From: Nocardioides donggukensis | GTDB lineage: Bacteria > Actinomycetota > Actinomycetes > Propionibacteriales > Nocardioidaceae | Direction of reading: 5' to 3' | DNA length: 64,000 nt | NCBI RefSeq assembly: GCF_014842875.1 | Contig: NZ_JACYXZ010000001.1 | Location: 62,001-126,000, forward strand | Shown: positions 8,509 through 16,658 of the stretch, piece by piece | Layout: each line of letters opens with the position of its first letter | Position numbering within the stretch: position 1 is the first letter of the stretch | Program-made: the position numbers and the translations under genes | Notes under the pieces: generated by a model | The model's input: only the letters and a program-made list of their open reading frames with translations | What the model was told of the DNA's origin: nothing | The model's database searches: none

Positions 8509-8549
8509 TTGTCAATGCGGTTTACAAACCCTATGGTTCTGTAAACCGC
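8509..8549 (+). promoter_or_regulatory. alkB promoter with overlapping operator dyad
   Basis: TTGTCA (8509-8514) and TATGGT (8532-8537) are spaced by 17 nt, a good sigma-70-type promoter. A perfect inverted repeat with 10-bp arms (GCGGTTTACA 8517-8526, TGTAAACCGC 8540-8549; 13-nt spacer containing AACC...GGTT) covers the spacer and -10 box. An extra half-site TTTACAAA lies at 8491-8498. A repressor bound here would occlude RNA polymerase; the TetR gene at 10260 is the obvious candidate. Confidence 0.78.
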
Positions 8550-8571
8550 GTTGACGCGAGGAGGTCCACCG

Positions 8572-10026
8572 ATGGACGGCACACCCCAGCACCCCCCGGC
8601 CGGCACCGTTCCGCACGGCTCGACCGAGCAGTGGCGGGACCGGAAGCGCTACCTCTGGCTGATCGGCCTGGTCGTACCGTCCCTGTCGTTCGTCGCGGTC
8701 GGGGCCTGGTGGCTCACCGGCTGGGGCGGCTGGTTCTGGATCGGCCCGGTCGTGATCCTCGGTGTCGTCCCGGTGATCGACCTGCTGACCGGGCTGGACC
8801 GCTCCAACCCGCCCGACGACGTCATCGAGGCGCTCGAGGAGGACCGGTACTACCGGTGGATCACCTACCTCTTCCTGCCCATCCAGTACGCCGGCTTCGT
8901 CGGCGCGTTCTGGCTGATTGCCGGCCCCGAGCTGTCCACCCTCGAGAAGCTCGGTCTCGCGGTGTCGATCGGCTGCATCGGCGGCATCGGCATCAACACC
9001 GCCCACGAGCTCGGCCACAAGAAGGAGAGCCACGAGCGCTGGCTCTCGAAGATCGCCCTGGCCCAGGTCTTCTACGGCCACTTCTACATCGAGCACAACC
9101 GCGGCCACCACGTCCGGGTCGCCACCCCGGAGGACCCGGCCAGCAGCCGGATGGGCGAGAGCTTCTACCGGTTCTGGCCGCGCACGGTGGGCGGCTCGCT
9201 GAGGAGCGCCTGGCGCCTGGAGCGCAAGCGGTACGCCCGCAAGCGGCAGCACCCCTTCCGGATCGGCAACGACGTGCTCAACGCGTGGGCCATGAGCCTG
9301 GTGCTCTGGGGGGCGCTGGTGGCCTGGCTCGGCGTGCAGATCGTGCCCTTCCTGCTCGTCCAGGCGGTGATCGGCTTCTCGCTCCTCGAGGTGGTCAACT
9401 ACATGGAGCACTACGGGATGCTCCGGCAGAAGGTCGGCCCCGAGGGTCGGCGGCGCTACGAGCGGGTCGCCCCCAGCCACAGCTGGAACTCCAACAACGT
9501 CGCGACCAACGTGCTGCTCTACCACCTGCAGCGGCACAGCGACCACCACGCGAACCCCACCCGCCGCTACCAGACCCTGCGCGACTTCGAGGAGTCCCCG
9601 GTCCTGCCGACCGGGTACGCCGGGATGATCGTCCTGGCCCTGGTCCCACCGCTCTGGCGCCGGGTGATGGACCCGCGCGTGGTCGCGCACTTCGACGGCG
9701 ACCTGACGCTGGCCAACCTCTGTCCCCGCAAGCGCGACGGCCTGCTCGCGGCGTACGGCGCCCCCGCCCCGCGCTCCGAGCGCACCGACCCCGGGCGCCC
9801 CGGGACCGGCGGGCCGGCCGTGGACCCGGACGAGGTGCTGGCGGCGCGCTGCCCCGGGTGCGGCTACACCTACGACGTCGCCGCCGGCGACGAGCACGAG
9901 GGCTTCGCGGCCGGCACCGCCTGGGCCGACGTCCCCGCGGACTGGTGCTGCCCTGACTGCGGGGTGCGGGAGAAGAGCGACTTCGTCGCGGTCTCCGTGG
10001 AGCCGGTCGGGGGGCGGTCGGCATGA
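8572..10026 (+). CDS. alkB: Alkane 1-monooxygenase fused to rubredoxin (AlkB-Rub)
   Basis: The 484-residue membrane di-iron hydroxylase oxidises n-alkanes at the terminal carbon. All histidine boxes are present: HELGHK (His ~145), EHNRGHH (~174) and LQRHSDHH (~319), plus the AlkB signature NYMEHYGMLR. Several hydrophobic helices occur in residues 25-125. A linker of about 25 residues leads to a C-terminal rubredoxin with CPGCGYTYD (Cys 427/430) and CCPDCG (Cys 460/463), so the electron carrier is covalently attached, as known in Nocardioides, Prauserella and Dietzia. GAGGAGG lies 8 nt before the ATG. The extra Cys 459 next to the second iron-binding pair is unusual. Confidence 0.96.
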   Translation: MDGTPQHPPAGTVPHGSTEQWRDRKRYLWLIGLVVPSLSFVAVGAWWLTGWGGWFWIGPVVILGVVPVIDLLTGLDRSNPPDDVIEALEEDRYYRWITYLFLPIQYAGFVGAFWLIAGPELSTLEKLGLAVSIGCIGGIGINTAHELGHKKESHERWLSKIALAQVFYGHFYIEHNRGHHVRVATPEDPASSRMGESFYRFWPRTVGGSLRSAWRLERKRYARKRQHPFRIGNDVLNAWAMSLVLWGALVAWLGVQIVPFLLVQAVIGFSLLEVVNYMEHYGMLRQKVGPEGRRRYERVAPSHSWNSNNVATNVLLYHLQRHSDHHANPTRRYQTLRDFEESPVLPTGYAGMIVLALVPPLWRRVMDPRVVAHFDGDLTLANLCPRKRDGLLAAYGAPAPRSERTDPGRPGTGGPAVDPDEVLAARCPGCGYTYDVAAGDEHEGFAAGTAWADVPADWCCPDCGVREKSDFVAVSVEPVGGRSA

Positions 10027-10214
10027 GGATCCACGTGGACCGCGACACCTGCGAGGGCCTGGGCATGTGCGAGTCGATGGCGCACGAGTTCTTCGAGGTC
10101 GACGACGACGACGTCATGCACGTCCTCGACGAGCAGCCCGGCGAGGAGCACCGCCCGCAGGTCGCGGCGGCCGTCAGCTCCTGCCCGGTGCTGGCCCTGA
10201 CGCTGGAGGGCTGA
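10023..10214 (+). CDS. Three-cysteine ferredoxin, probably [3Fe-4S]
   Basis: This 63-residue acidic ferredoxin has cysteines in DTCEGLGMC and SSCPVLAL, the C-x5-C ... CP spacing of the [3Fe-4S] or [4Fe-4S] ferredoxins that usually serve cytochrome P450s. Its ATG overlaps the stop of alkB (ATGA), so synthesis is coupled to the hydroxylase. No P450 or ferredoxin reductase gene is nearby. It may deliver electrons to the AlkB-rubredoxin fusion or to an unlinked partner; the first is inferred from operon structure only. Confidence 0.88.
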   Translation: MRIHVDRDTCEGLGMCESMAHEFFEVDDDDVMHVLDEQPGEEHRPQVAAAVSSCPVLALTLEG

Positions 10215-10259
10215 GCGCCGGGCGAGGACCGGGTGGGGGGCTGTTCCTAGACTGGCGGC

Positions 10260-10844
10260 ATGCCCCCTCCCACCGGCTCGGTCGTCCTGCCCCTGCGGGA
10301 GCGGATCGTGGTCGCCGCCTCGACCCTCACCACGACCGAGGGCTGGTCGGCGGTGACCATGGCCCGGCTGGCCGACGAGGTCGGGGTCAGCCGGCAGACC
10401 GTCTACAACGAGATCGGCGGCAAGCCGGCCCTCGCCGAGGCGATGACCCTGCACGAGCTGGACCGCTTCCTCACCGTGGTCCGCGGCGCCTTCGACACCC
10501 ACGCCGACGACGTGGTGGAGGCGATCCGGGCCGCCTCCCGCGCCTGCCTGGAGCGGGCCCAGGACAACCGGCTGCTGCATGCGGTCGTCTCCGCCACCCA
10601 CGGCGCCGACACCGAGCTGCTGCCCCTGCTGACCACGCACGCGGAGTCGCTCCTCGCGGTGGCCAAGGAGGTGATCGCCGAGCGGCTGCGGCCCTTCGAC
10701 CTCGGCCTCGACGGCCGGCAGCTCGACGCCGCCATCGACATGGTCGTGCGAGTCGTGCTCAGCCACGTCATGCAGCCCTCGGCCACGCCCGCGCAGACGG
10801 CCGACGACATCGCCTGGATCGCCGCCCGGGTCCTGCGCCGCTGA
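10260..10844 (+). CDS. TetR-family regulator of the alkane operon (AlkX/AlkU-like)
   Basis: The 194-residue protein has an N-terminal helix-turn-helix VTMARLADEVGVSRQTVYNE (residues ~33-52). The all-helical ligand domain lacks further recognisable motifs. TetR genes of this length commonly close alkB operons in Rhodococcus-type actinobacteria and repress them until fatty acids or alkanes appear. It lies 45 nt after the ferredoxin gene but has its own TAGACT hexamer (10248-10253) ending 6 nt before ATG 10260, suggesting an additional leaderless transcript. The dyad at 8517-8549 is its likely operator. Family certain; target inferred. Confidence 0.85.
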   Translation: MPPPTGSVVLPLRERIVVAASTLTTTEGWSAVTMARLADEVGVSRQTVYNEIGGKPALAEAMTLHELDRFLTVVRGAFDTHADDVVEAIRAASRACLERAQDNRLLHAVVSATHGADTELLPLLTTHAESLLAVAKEVIAERLRPFDLGLDGRQLDAAIDMVVRVVLSHVMQPSATPAQTADDIAWIAARVLRR

Positions 10845-10900
10845 CCGGGTCCGCCGCGGAGCCCCGGCGTACGATGAGGGTCCGGAGTGGGGGAGGGCGG

Positions 10901-12166
10901 ATGGCTGCACGGGTACGGCGGGTGCCGGCCGTCGTCGCCTGCTGCCTCCTGCTGGTCGGCACCGCCTGCGCACCCTCGGGACCAGGCTCCGGACCAGGCT
11001 CCGACGCGGACCCGGATCCGGTCTCGGCGGGCGAGGCCCGACCAGGGACCGAGCCCTCGTCGGCGGACCCGAGCGGCGCCGCGGACGACGGTGAGAGCCC
11101 TCCCGTCGCCGAGCCGGACCTCGCCGTGGATCCACCGCCCCCGCTCGAGGAGTCCCTGCTCCCCGCCGACCTGCTGGTCTACAGCCAGGAGGAGATCCCA
11201 CCTCGCACGCTGCGCCGGATCGCCTCCCTCGACGGCGTGGAGGGCACCACCACGATGGCGATGGCCCAGGTCCCCGTGGAGAACCGGCTGCTCGTGCTGG
11301 CGGCGGTCGACCCTGCGTCGTACCGGCGGTTCACCCCGCCCAACAGCGCCCAGAACGAGGAGATCTGGCAGCGCGTGGCCGGGGGTGAGCTGGCGATCCC
11401 GCCGAGGCTCGGCAAGCGGCTGCAGGACGAGGACGCCTTCGTGGGGCTCGGCAACGAGAAGGACGCGCCGCGCGTGCACATCGGCGCGTACGCCGACCAG
11501 GCGCTGCAGGTCGACGCCGTCGTCAACGAGAAGTGGGGCGAGGAGCTCGGCATGACCCCGGGCAACGCGCTGCTGATCTCCACCGGGCCGGTCGCGCCGC
11601 AGTCGCTGCGCAGTCCGGTGGAGCGGATCGTCGGCGCCGCCGCCTCGGTGCAGAACCTCGACGCCGTCGCCCGCTACGGCCTCGACCTCGACGCGAAGCA
11701 GACCGCGTTCCTCACCGGCGGCTCGGTCTCCCAGGCGGTCGGGTCGTTCTCCTACCGGGCACTGGGCGGCGGTCGGATCGCGCCCGACCCGGCCTGGGTG
11801 GCGGCCAACATCCGCACCGAGCGGGTGCCGATCCTCGGGTCGGTCACCTGCCACCGGGCGGTCCTGCCGCAGCTGCGCTCGGCCCTGTCCGAGGTGGTCG
11901 AGCGGGGGCTCGCCGACACGATCAACCCCGGCGAGTACGCCGGCTGCTACTACCCGCGGTTCATCGCCGGCAGCACCAAGCTCTCGCTGCACTCGTTCGG
12001 GATCGCGCTCGACCTCAACACCCCCGGCAACCAGCGGGGCACCGTCGGCGAGATGGACCGCACCGTGGTCTCGATCTTCAAGAGCTGGGGCTTCGCGTGG
12101 GGCGGGGACTGGAACTACACCGACCCCATGCACTTCGAGATGAACGCGATCGTCGAGCCGCGCTAG
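10901..12166 (+). CDS. Lipoprotein with C-terminal M15-type peptidase domain
   Basis: The 421-residue protein starts with a hydrophobic signal ending GTACAPS; the Cys is a plausible but non-ideal lipobox (Gly at -3). A Gly/Ser/Pro/Asp-rich linker runs to residue ~75. A domain of unknown function fills ~85-290. The C-terminus carries the D,D-carboxypeptidase-like zinc site: SLHSFGIALDLN (His ~364, Asp ~371) and DPMHFEM (His ~410). It probably trims peptidoglycan peptides. ATG 10901 follows GGGGGAGG; an in-frame ATG 10874 is less likely. It is adjacent to, but not obviously part of, the alkane operon. Confidence 0.82.
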   Translation: MAARVRRVPAVVACCLLLVGTACAPSGPGSGPGSDADPDPVSAGEARPGTEPSSADPSGAADDGESPPVAEPDLAVDPPPPLEESLLPADLLVYSQEEIPPRTLRRIASLDGVEGTTTMAMAQVPVENRLLVLAAVDPASYRRFTPPNSAQNEEIWQRVAGGELAIPPRLGKRLQDEDAFVGLGNEKDAPRVHIGAYADQALQVDAVVNEKWGEELGMTPGNALLISTGPVAPQSLRSPVERIVGAAASVQNLDAVARYGLDLDAKQTAFLTGGSVSQAVGSFSYRALGGGRIAPDPAWVAANIRTERVPILGSVTCHRAVLPQLRSALSEVVERGLADTINPGEYAGCYYPRFIAGSTKLSLHSFGIALDLNTPGNQRGTVGEMDRTVVSIFKSWGFAWGGDWNYTDPMHFEMNAIVEPR

Positions 12167-12189
12167 GTCCTCAGCGGGCGGCGGCGTCC

Positions 12190-13089
12190 TCAGCGGGCGG
12201 CGGCAGGAGCCGTCCGGTGCCGCAGCTCCGCGGCCGTCATCGCCATCGTCGTCCTGGCCCTGCGCAGGTCGGCGGAGAGGAAGTAGTGGTCGGCGCCGGG
12301 CGTGACGTCGTGGCGCACGTCGACGCCCGCGGCCCGCAGCCGGCCGGCGTACCGGTCGCCCTCCGGCCTGAGCACGTCCCGCTCGGCGGTGAGCACCACC
12401 GCCGGCGGCAGCCCGGACAGGTCGGGCGCCAGCAGGGGCGAGGCGTACGGCTCCCGGCGGCGCTCGACGTCGGGGAAGTAGACGCGCCGGACCAGGCCGC
12501 GCAGCGCCGGGTCGATCATCCCCGGGGCTCGCGGGTCGATCTCGGCGGCCAGGTCCAGCGCGGGAACGCCGAGGATCTGCAGCCGCGGGGCGAAGGAACC
12601 GGCATCGCGCGCCTGGAGACACACGGAGGCGGCCAGGCCGCCGCCGGAGCTCAGCCCGCCCACGGCGACCCGGTGGCCGTCGACGCCGAGCCGGCCGCCG
12701 TCTCCTGCGACCCACGCGGCGACGTCGTGGCACTGCTCCTGGGCGACCGGGTAGCGGACCTGCGGGCCCACCGAGAAGTCGACGTTGACCACCACGACGC
12801 CCGCCTCGGCGGCCAGGTAGCGGCACCAGAAGTCGTCCATCTGCGGGTAGCGCATCAAGAACGCGCCCCCGTGGAAGTGGACGTAGCCCGGCAGGCCCTC
12901 GGCCCGGCCGGGTCCGGCGTCGGCCGGCCGGTAGACGTGGACCGGCACCGGGCCGTGCCGGGTCGGTGCCGTCGTCCGTCGTGGTGCCGGCAGGTCGTTG
13001 CCGGCGAAGCGGAGCTCCTCGCCGTAGCGGACCGTCCACGGCGCGGTCCTCTGCAGCAGCCAGGCGCGGGCGCGGTCCGTGGGCCTCAT
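12190..13089 (-). CDS. Alpha/beta hydrolase of the hormone-sensitive lipase group
   Basis: The 299-residue esterase has the oxyanion motif HFHGGAF (~78-84), the nucleophile elbow GLSSGGG (Ser ~150), and the late acid/base region ending PGADHYFL with the catalytic His. VVLTAERDVLRPEGDRYA supplies the likely Asp. These are hallmarks of the bacterial HSL group that cleaves short- and medium-chain esters. The start ATG 13087-13089 is preferred; an in-frame extension into the repeat region at 13140-13176 would only translate the repeat. It converges on the M15 gene, with 23 nt between the stops. Confidence 0.88.
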   Translation of the reverse strand: MRPTDRARAWLLQRTAPWTVRYGEELRFAGNDLPAPRRTTAPTRHGPVPVHVYRPADAGPGRAEGLPGYVHFHGGAFLMRYPQMDDFWCRYLAAEAGVVVVNVDFSVGPQVRYPVAQEQCHDVAAWVAGDGGRLGVDGHRVAVGGLSSGGGLAASVCLQARDAGSFAPRLQILGVPALDLAAEIDPRAPGMIDPALRGLVRRVYFPDVERRREPYASPLLAPDLSGLPPAVVLTAERDVLRPEGDRYAGRLRAAGVDVRHDVTPGADHYFLSADLRRARTTMAMTAAELRHRTAPAAAR

Positions 13090-13140
13090 GCAGGGAGTTC
13101 GGCGCGGCGGGCCGGGCAGATGGGCGGGGGGCGGGGCGGG

Positions 13141-13333
13141 GTGGTTTCGAGATGCTCGCTGGGGCTCGCTCCTCAACCACCGGGGGCGCCGGGGTGGTTT
13201 CGAGATGCTCGCTGGGGCTCGCTACTCAACCAGCGGGGGGCCGGGGTGGTTTCGAGACGCTCGCTGGGGCTCGCTCCTCAACCACCGGGTGGGGTGGTTT
13301 CGAGACGCTCGCTGGGGCTCGCTCCTCAACCAC
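13141..13333. repeat. Four tandem copies of a 40-bp intergenic palindromic repeat
   Basis: Copies lie at 13141-13180, 13194-13233, 13246-13285 and 13294-13333. Each begins GTGGTTTCGAGA, has GCTCGCTGGGGCTCGCT in the centre and ends CTCCTCAACCAC (the second ends ACTCAACCAG). The ends pair (GTGGTT/AACCAC), so each copy can fold. The outer parts match the element at 53037-53075 inside larB, so this is a dispersed family. Copies sit at 48-53 bp intervals and fill the gap between divergent genes; no transposase is linked. Confidence 0.9.
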
Positions 13334-13365
13334 CGGGGGTGGGACCCACGGCTAGGCTCGCGGCC

Positions 13366-14343
13366 ATGCGCGCAGCCCAGGTCGTCACTCCCAGCGGTCC
13401 CTCCCACGTGGTCGTCAACGACGTCCCCGAGCCCACCCCCGGTGCGGACGAGGTGCTGATCGAGGTGCACCGGGTCGGGATCTCCTTCCCGGACCTGCTG
13501 CTCAGCCAGGGGCAGTACCAGCTCACCCCCGAGCCGCCGTTCACGCTGGGCGTCGACTTCGCCGGCACCGTGGCCGAGCCCGCCTCCTCCGGCGCGGGCG
13601 GCTTCGCCGCGGGTCAGCGGGTGGCCGGGGTCCTGCCGTACGGCGGCGCGGCCGAGCTGGTCGCCTGCCCGGCGGTCTCGGCGTTCCCCCTGCCCGACGC
13701 GATGTCGTACGACGAGGGCGCGGCGCTGCCGATGAACTACCTCACCGCCCACTTCGCGCTGGCCGAGCGCGGCGGCCTGCGGGCCGGCGAGACCGTCCTC
13801 GTCCACGGTGCCGCGGGCGGAGTCGGCACGGCCACGATCCAGGTCGCGCGGGGCCTCGGGGCCAGGACCATCGCCGTCGTCTCCACCGACGCCAAGGGGG
13901 AGGTGGCCGCGGCGGCCGGTGCCGACGAGGTGGTGCTGCTCGACGGGTTCAAGGACACCGTCAAGCGGGTCACCGGCGGGCACGGGGTCGACGTCGTGCT
14001 CGACGTCGTCGGCGGCGAGGTGTTCACGGACTCGCTGCGCTGCCTCGCGCCGCAGGGGCGCCTGCTCGTGGTCGGCTTCGCCTCCGGTCAGGGCATCCCG
14101 GAGGTGAAGGTGAACCGGCTGCTGCTCAACAACGTCGACGTCCGGGGCGTCGGGTGGGGCGCCTACGCCATGGTCCGGCCCGGCTACATGGTCGAGCAGT
14201 GGGACGCCCTGGTGCCGCTGATGGAGAGCGGGGTCATCGCGCCACCGGTCGGCGCGACGTACGACCTGGTGGACTTCGGGCAGGCCCTGCAGGACCTGGC
14301 CGACCGCAAGGCGCTCGGGAAGTCTGTCGTCCGGGTCCGCTGA
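13366..14343 (+). CDS. Zinc-independent quinone oxidoreductase (MDR superfamily)
   Basis: The 325-residue NADPH-dependent reductase has the GroES-like N-terminus (MRAAQVVTPSGPSHVVVND) and the cofactor loop VLVHGAAGGVGTATIQVA near 146-163, typical of quinone oxidoreductases. The cysteine pattern for structural zinc is absent, as in QOR-type members. Substrates are probably quinones or unsaturated carbonyls. TAGGCT (13353-13358) ends 7 nt before ATG 13366 and no Shine-Dalgarno is seen, so the transcript is probably leaderless. It follows immediately after the fourth 40-bp repeat, which may lie within its promoter region. Confidence 0.9.
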   Translation: MRAAQVVTPSGPSHVVVNDVPEPTPGADEVLIEVHRVGISFPDLLLSQGQYQLTPEPPFTLGVDFAGTVAEPASSGAGGFAAGQRVAGVLPYGGAAELVACPAVSAFPLPDAMSYDEGAALPMNYLTAHFALAERGGLRAGETVLVHGAAGGVGTATIQVARGLGARTIAVVSTDAKGEVAAAAGADEVVLLDGFKDTVKRVTGGHGVDVVLDVVGGEVFTDSLRCLAPQGRLLVVGFASGQGIPEVKVNRLLLNNVDVRGVGWGAYAMVRPGYMVEQWDALVPLMESGVIAPPVGATYDLVDFGQALQDLADRKALGKSVVRVR

Positions 14344-14430
14344 GGCAGGCCCGGGCCAGGCCCGGACCCGGGCCCGGCCGTTGCCCGCGTTCCTGGTGGG
14401 GCGTGTGGTGCGGTCGCCTATCCTTCCCGG

Positions 14431-16509
14431 GTGAGGAACCCGAGGCGCCGGAGCGTGCGCGCGACCGTCGCGCTGCTGGTCGCCGCCCTGGTCCTGGCCG
14501 GGTGCTCGGGGCAGGACGGCGACGGCGACCGGGACGGCGACAGGGGCGGGCCCGACGCCGGCAGCGACTGGAGCCCGGCACCCGTGGACCGCGGCGGCCT
14601 CACCGTGCTGGCCGAGTCCGACGGCGACGGCTTCCGCCTGCACACCTCCTCGGGCACGAAGACCTTCCTCCCCGGGGTGAACCTGGGCAGCACCACGCCG
14701 CTGCACCAGCCCGGCGAGGTCGGCACCATCGAGGCCGAGACCTACCGCCGCTGGCTCGAGGGGATGGCGGAGACCGGCATCCGCGCGGTCCGGGTCTACA
14801 CCCTGCACCCGCCGGCCTTCTACACCGAGCTCGAGCGCTGGAACGAGGAGCACCCGCAGGCCCCGATCTACCTGGTCCAGGGCGCCTACCTGCCCGACGA
14901 GAGCTACGTCGAGGCCGGCCGGACCCTCTACGACCCCGCCGTCGACGAGGCGTTCTCGGCCGAGCTCGCCGACCTCTCCGACGCCGTCCACGGCGACCTG
15001 TCCCGCCCCGAGCGCCCCGGCCGGGCCGGCGGCGACTACGACGCCGACGTCTCCCAGTGGGTGGCCGCGTGGATCCTCGGCGTGGAGTGGGAGCCGCCCG
15101 CGGTCCTCCGCACCGACCGGGCCGAGGCCGACGCGCCCTACGAGCCCGGCGAGTTCTTCGCCGCCACCGACGACGCCACCGCCACCGAGCGCTGGATCGC
15201 GACGCACCTCGACGAGCTCGCGGCGTACGAGGCGGACCGTGGCACCTCGGCGCCGGTCGCCCTCGCCAACTGGCCGACCGCGGACCCGCTCGACCACCCG
15301 ACCGAGCCGTCGCCGTACGAGGACCTGGTGGGGGTGGACGCGATGCACGTGCTGCCCACCGACGCCTGGCCGGGCGGCACCTTCGCCAGCTTCCACGCCT
15401 ACCCCTACTACCCCGACTTCCAGCGCGACGAGCCTGGGCTCGACGAGACCACCTGGCAGGGCGAGCCGGACCGGTACGCCGGCTACCTCGCCTCGCTGCA
15501 GGAGCACTTCGCCGGCACCATGCCGCTGCTCGTCACCGAGTTCGGTGTCCCCGCCTCGCTCGGCTCGGCGCACCTCGCGCCGGCCGGCCGCGACCAGGGC
15601 GACCACACCGAGCAGGAGGCGATGGCGATGAACGCCGACATGCTCCGGATGATGGCCGACCTCGGTGTCGGCGGCGGGTTCGTCTTCGAGTGGACCGACG
15701 AGTGGTTCAAGCGCACCTGGAACACGGTGCAGCACCAGGTCGGCGAGCGCCGCCAGCTCTGGCACGACCCGCTCACCAACGAGCAGTACTTCGGGATCGT
15801 GGCCACCGACCCCGAGCCGGTGGCGGACGCCGCGACCGAGATCAGCCCCGAGGGCGGCCCGATCGAGTACGCCCTGGTCTGGGCCGACGCCTCCTGGGTG
15901 CACCTCGAGGTGACGTTCCGGGACGGCGTACCCCAGACCCTCGACATCGGCGCGGACGTGCTGCCCGGTCCGCAGCGGGAGGACTACCGGGTGCGGATCG
16001 ACGCCGCGGCCGGCACCGCCCGCGCCGAGGTGCGCCGGGCGCTGGACCCCATCCGCCTCGACACCCTGACCCGGCCCTACCACCCCGAGGCCGGCGAGGA
16101 CTGGCACCTGTTCCGGCTGCTGACGAACCGCAGCACCACCGGACCGCAGGGCGAGCGGCCGGCGGAGTACCTCGACGTCGGCGACCTGGTCGAGGGCACC
16201 TGGGACCCCGAGGACCCCGACTACGACTCGCTGGCCACCTGGCAGGTCCTCGAGGACGACGACCGGGTCGAGGTGCGGGTCCCCTGGTCGATGCTCGGCT
16301 TCGCCGACCCCTCGAGCCGGACCGCACTCGGGGAGGGCGATCCGGCCGAGCTCGTCACGGTCGACGGCATCGACTTCGAGGTCGCCGCCGACGGCGTCGG
16401 CGAGGCGATCGACTTCACCTGGCCGGAGTGGAACTTCACCGGGTACGTCGAGCGGCGCAAGGCCGGGGCCGACGTACTCGCCGAGGCGTTCCGCGACCTG
16501 GCCCCCTGA
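14431..16509 (+). CDS. Large lipoprotein with glycoside-hydrolase-like TIM barrel
   Basis: The 692-residue protein has a textbook lipobox LVLAGCSG (Cys ~28) and a short acidic linker. The middle (~45-430) looks like a clan-A (GH2/GH5-type) barrel: FLPGVNLGSTTP and AVRVYTLHPPAFY at early strands, GVEWEPP with a candidate acid/base Glu (~219), and LLVTEFGVPAS with a candidate nucleophile Glu (~369). Residues ~450-690 form a second beta-rich domain. The substrate is unknown; such proteins often sit near surface glycan systems, but none is adjacent here. TATCCT (14419-14424) ends 6 nt before GTG 14431, so the transcript may be leaderless. Confidence 0.75.
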   Translation: MRNPRRRSVRATVALLVAALVLAGCSGQDGDGDRDGDRGGPDAGSDWSPAPVDRGGLTVLAESDGDGFRLHTSSGTKTFLPGVNLGSTTPLHQPGEVGTIEAETYRRWLEGMAETGIRAVRVYTLHPPAFYTELERWNEEHPQAPIYLVQGAYLPDESYVEAGRTLYDPAVDEAFSAELADLSDAVHGDLSRPERPGRAGGDYDADVSQWVAAWILGVEWEPPAVLRTDRAEADAPYEPGEFFAATDDATATERWIATHLDELAAYEADRGTSAPVALANWPTADPLDHPTEPSPYEDLVGVDAMHVLPTDAWPGGTFASFHAYPYYPDFQRDEPGLDETTWQGEPDRYAGYLASLQEHFAGTMPLLVTEFGVPASLGSAHLAPAGRDQGDHTEQEAMAMNADMLRMMADLGVGGGFVFEWTDEWFKRTWNTVQHQVGERRQLWHDPLTNEQYFGIVATDPEPVADAATEISPEGGPIEYALVWADASWVHLEVTFRDGVPQTLDIGADVLPGPQREDYRVRIDAAAGTARAEVRRALDPIRLDTLTRPYHPEAGEDWHLFRLLTNRSTTGPQGERPAEYLDVGDLVEGTWDPEDPDYDSLATWQVLEDDDRVEVRVPWSMLGFADPSSRTALGEGDPAELVTVDGIDFEVAADGVGEAIDFTWPEWNFTGYVERRKAGADVLAEAFRDLAP

Positions 16510-16658
16510 CTCCTCCGGGCGGACGATCGGGCCAGTGCGACAGGTCTGTGTTCCCCCTCACGGGACGCCCCGAGGCACATCGCCGGCGGTGGCCACGAGG
16601 GGGGTCGGAGCCGTAGTCTCGTAGGGTTCTTGAACTCGAGACAAGAGAAGGAATCATC

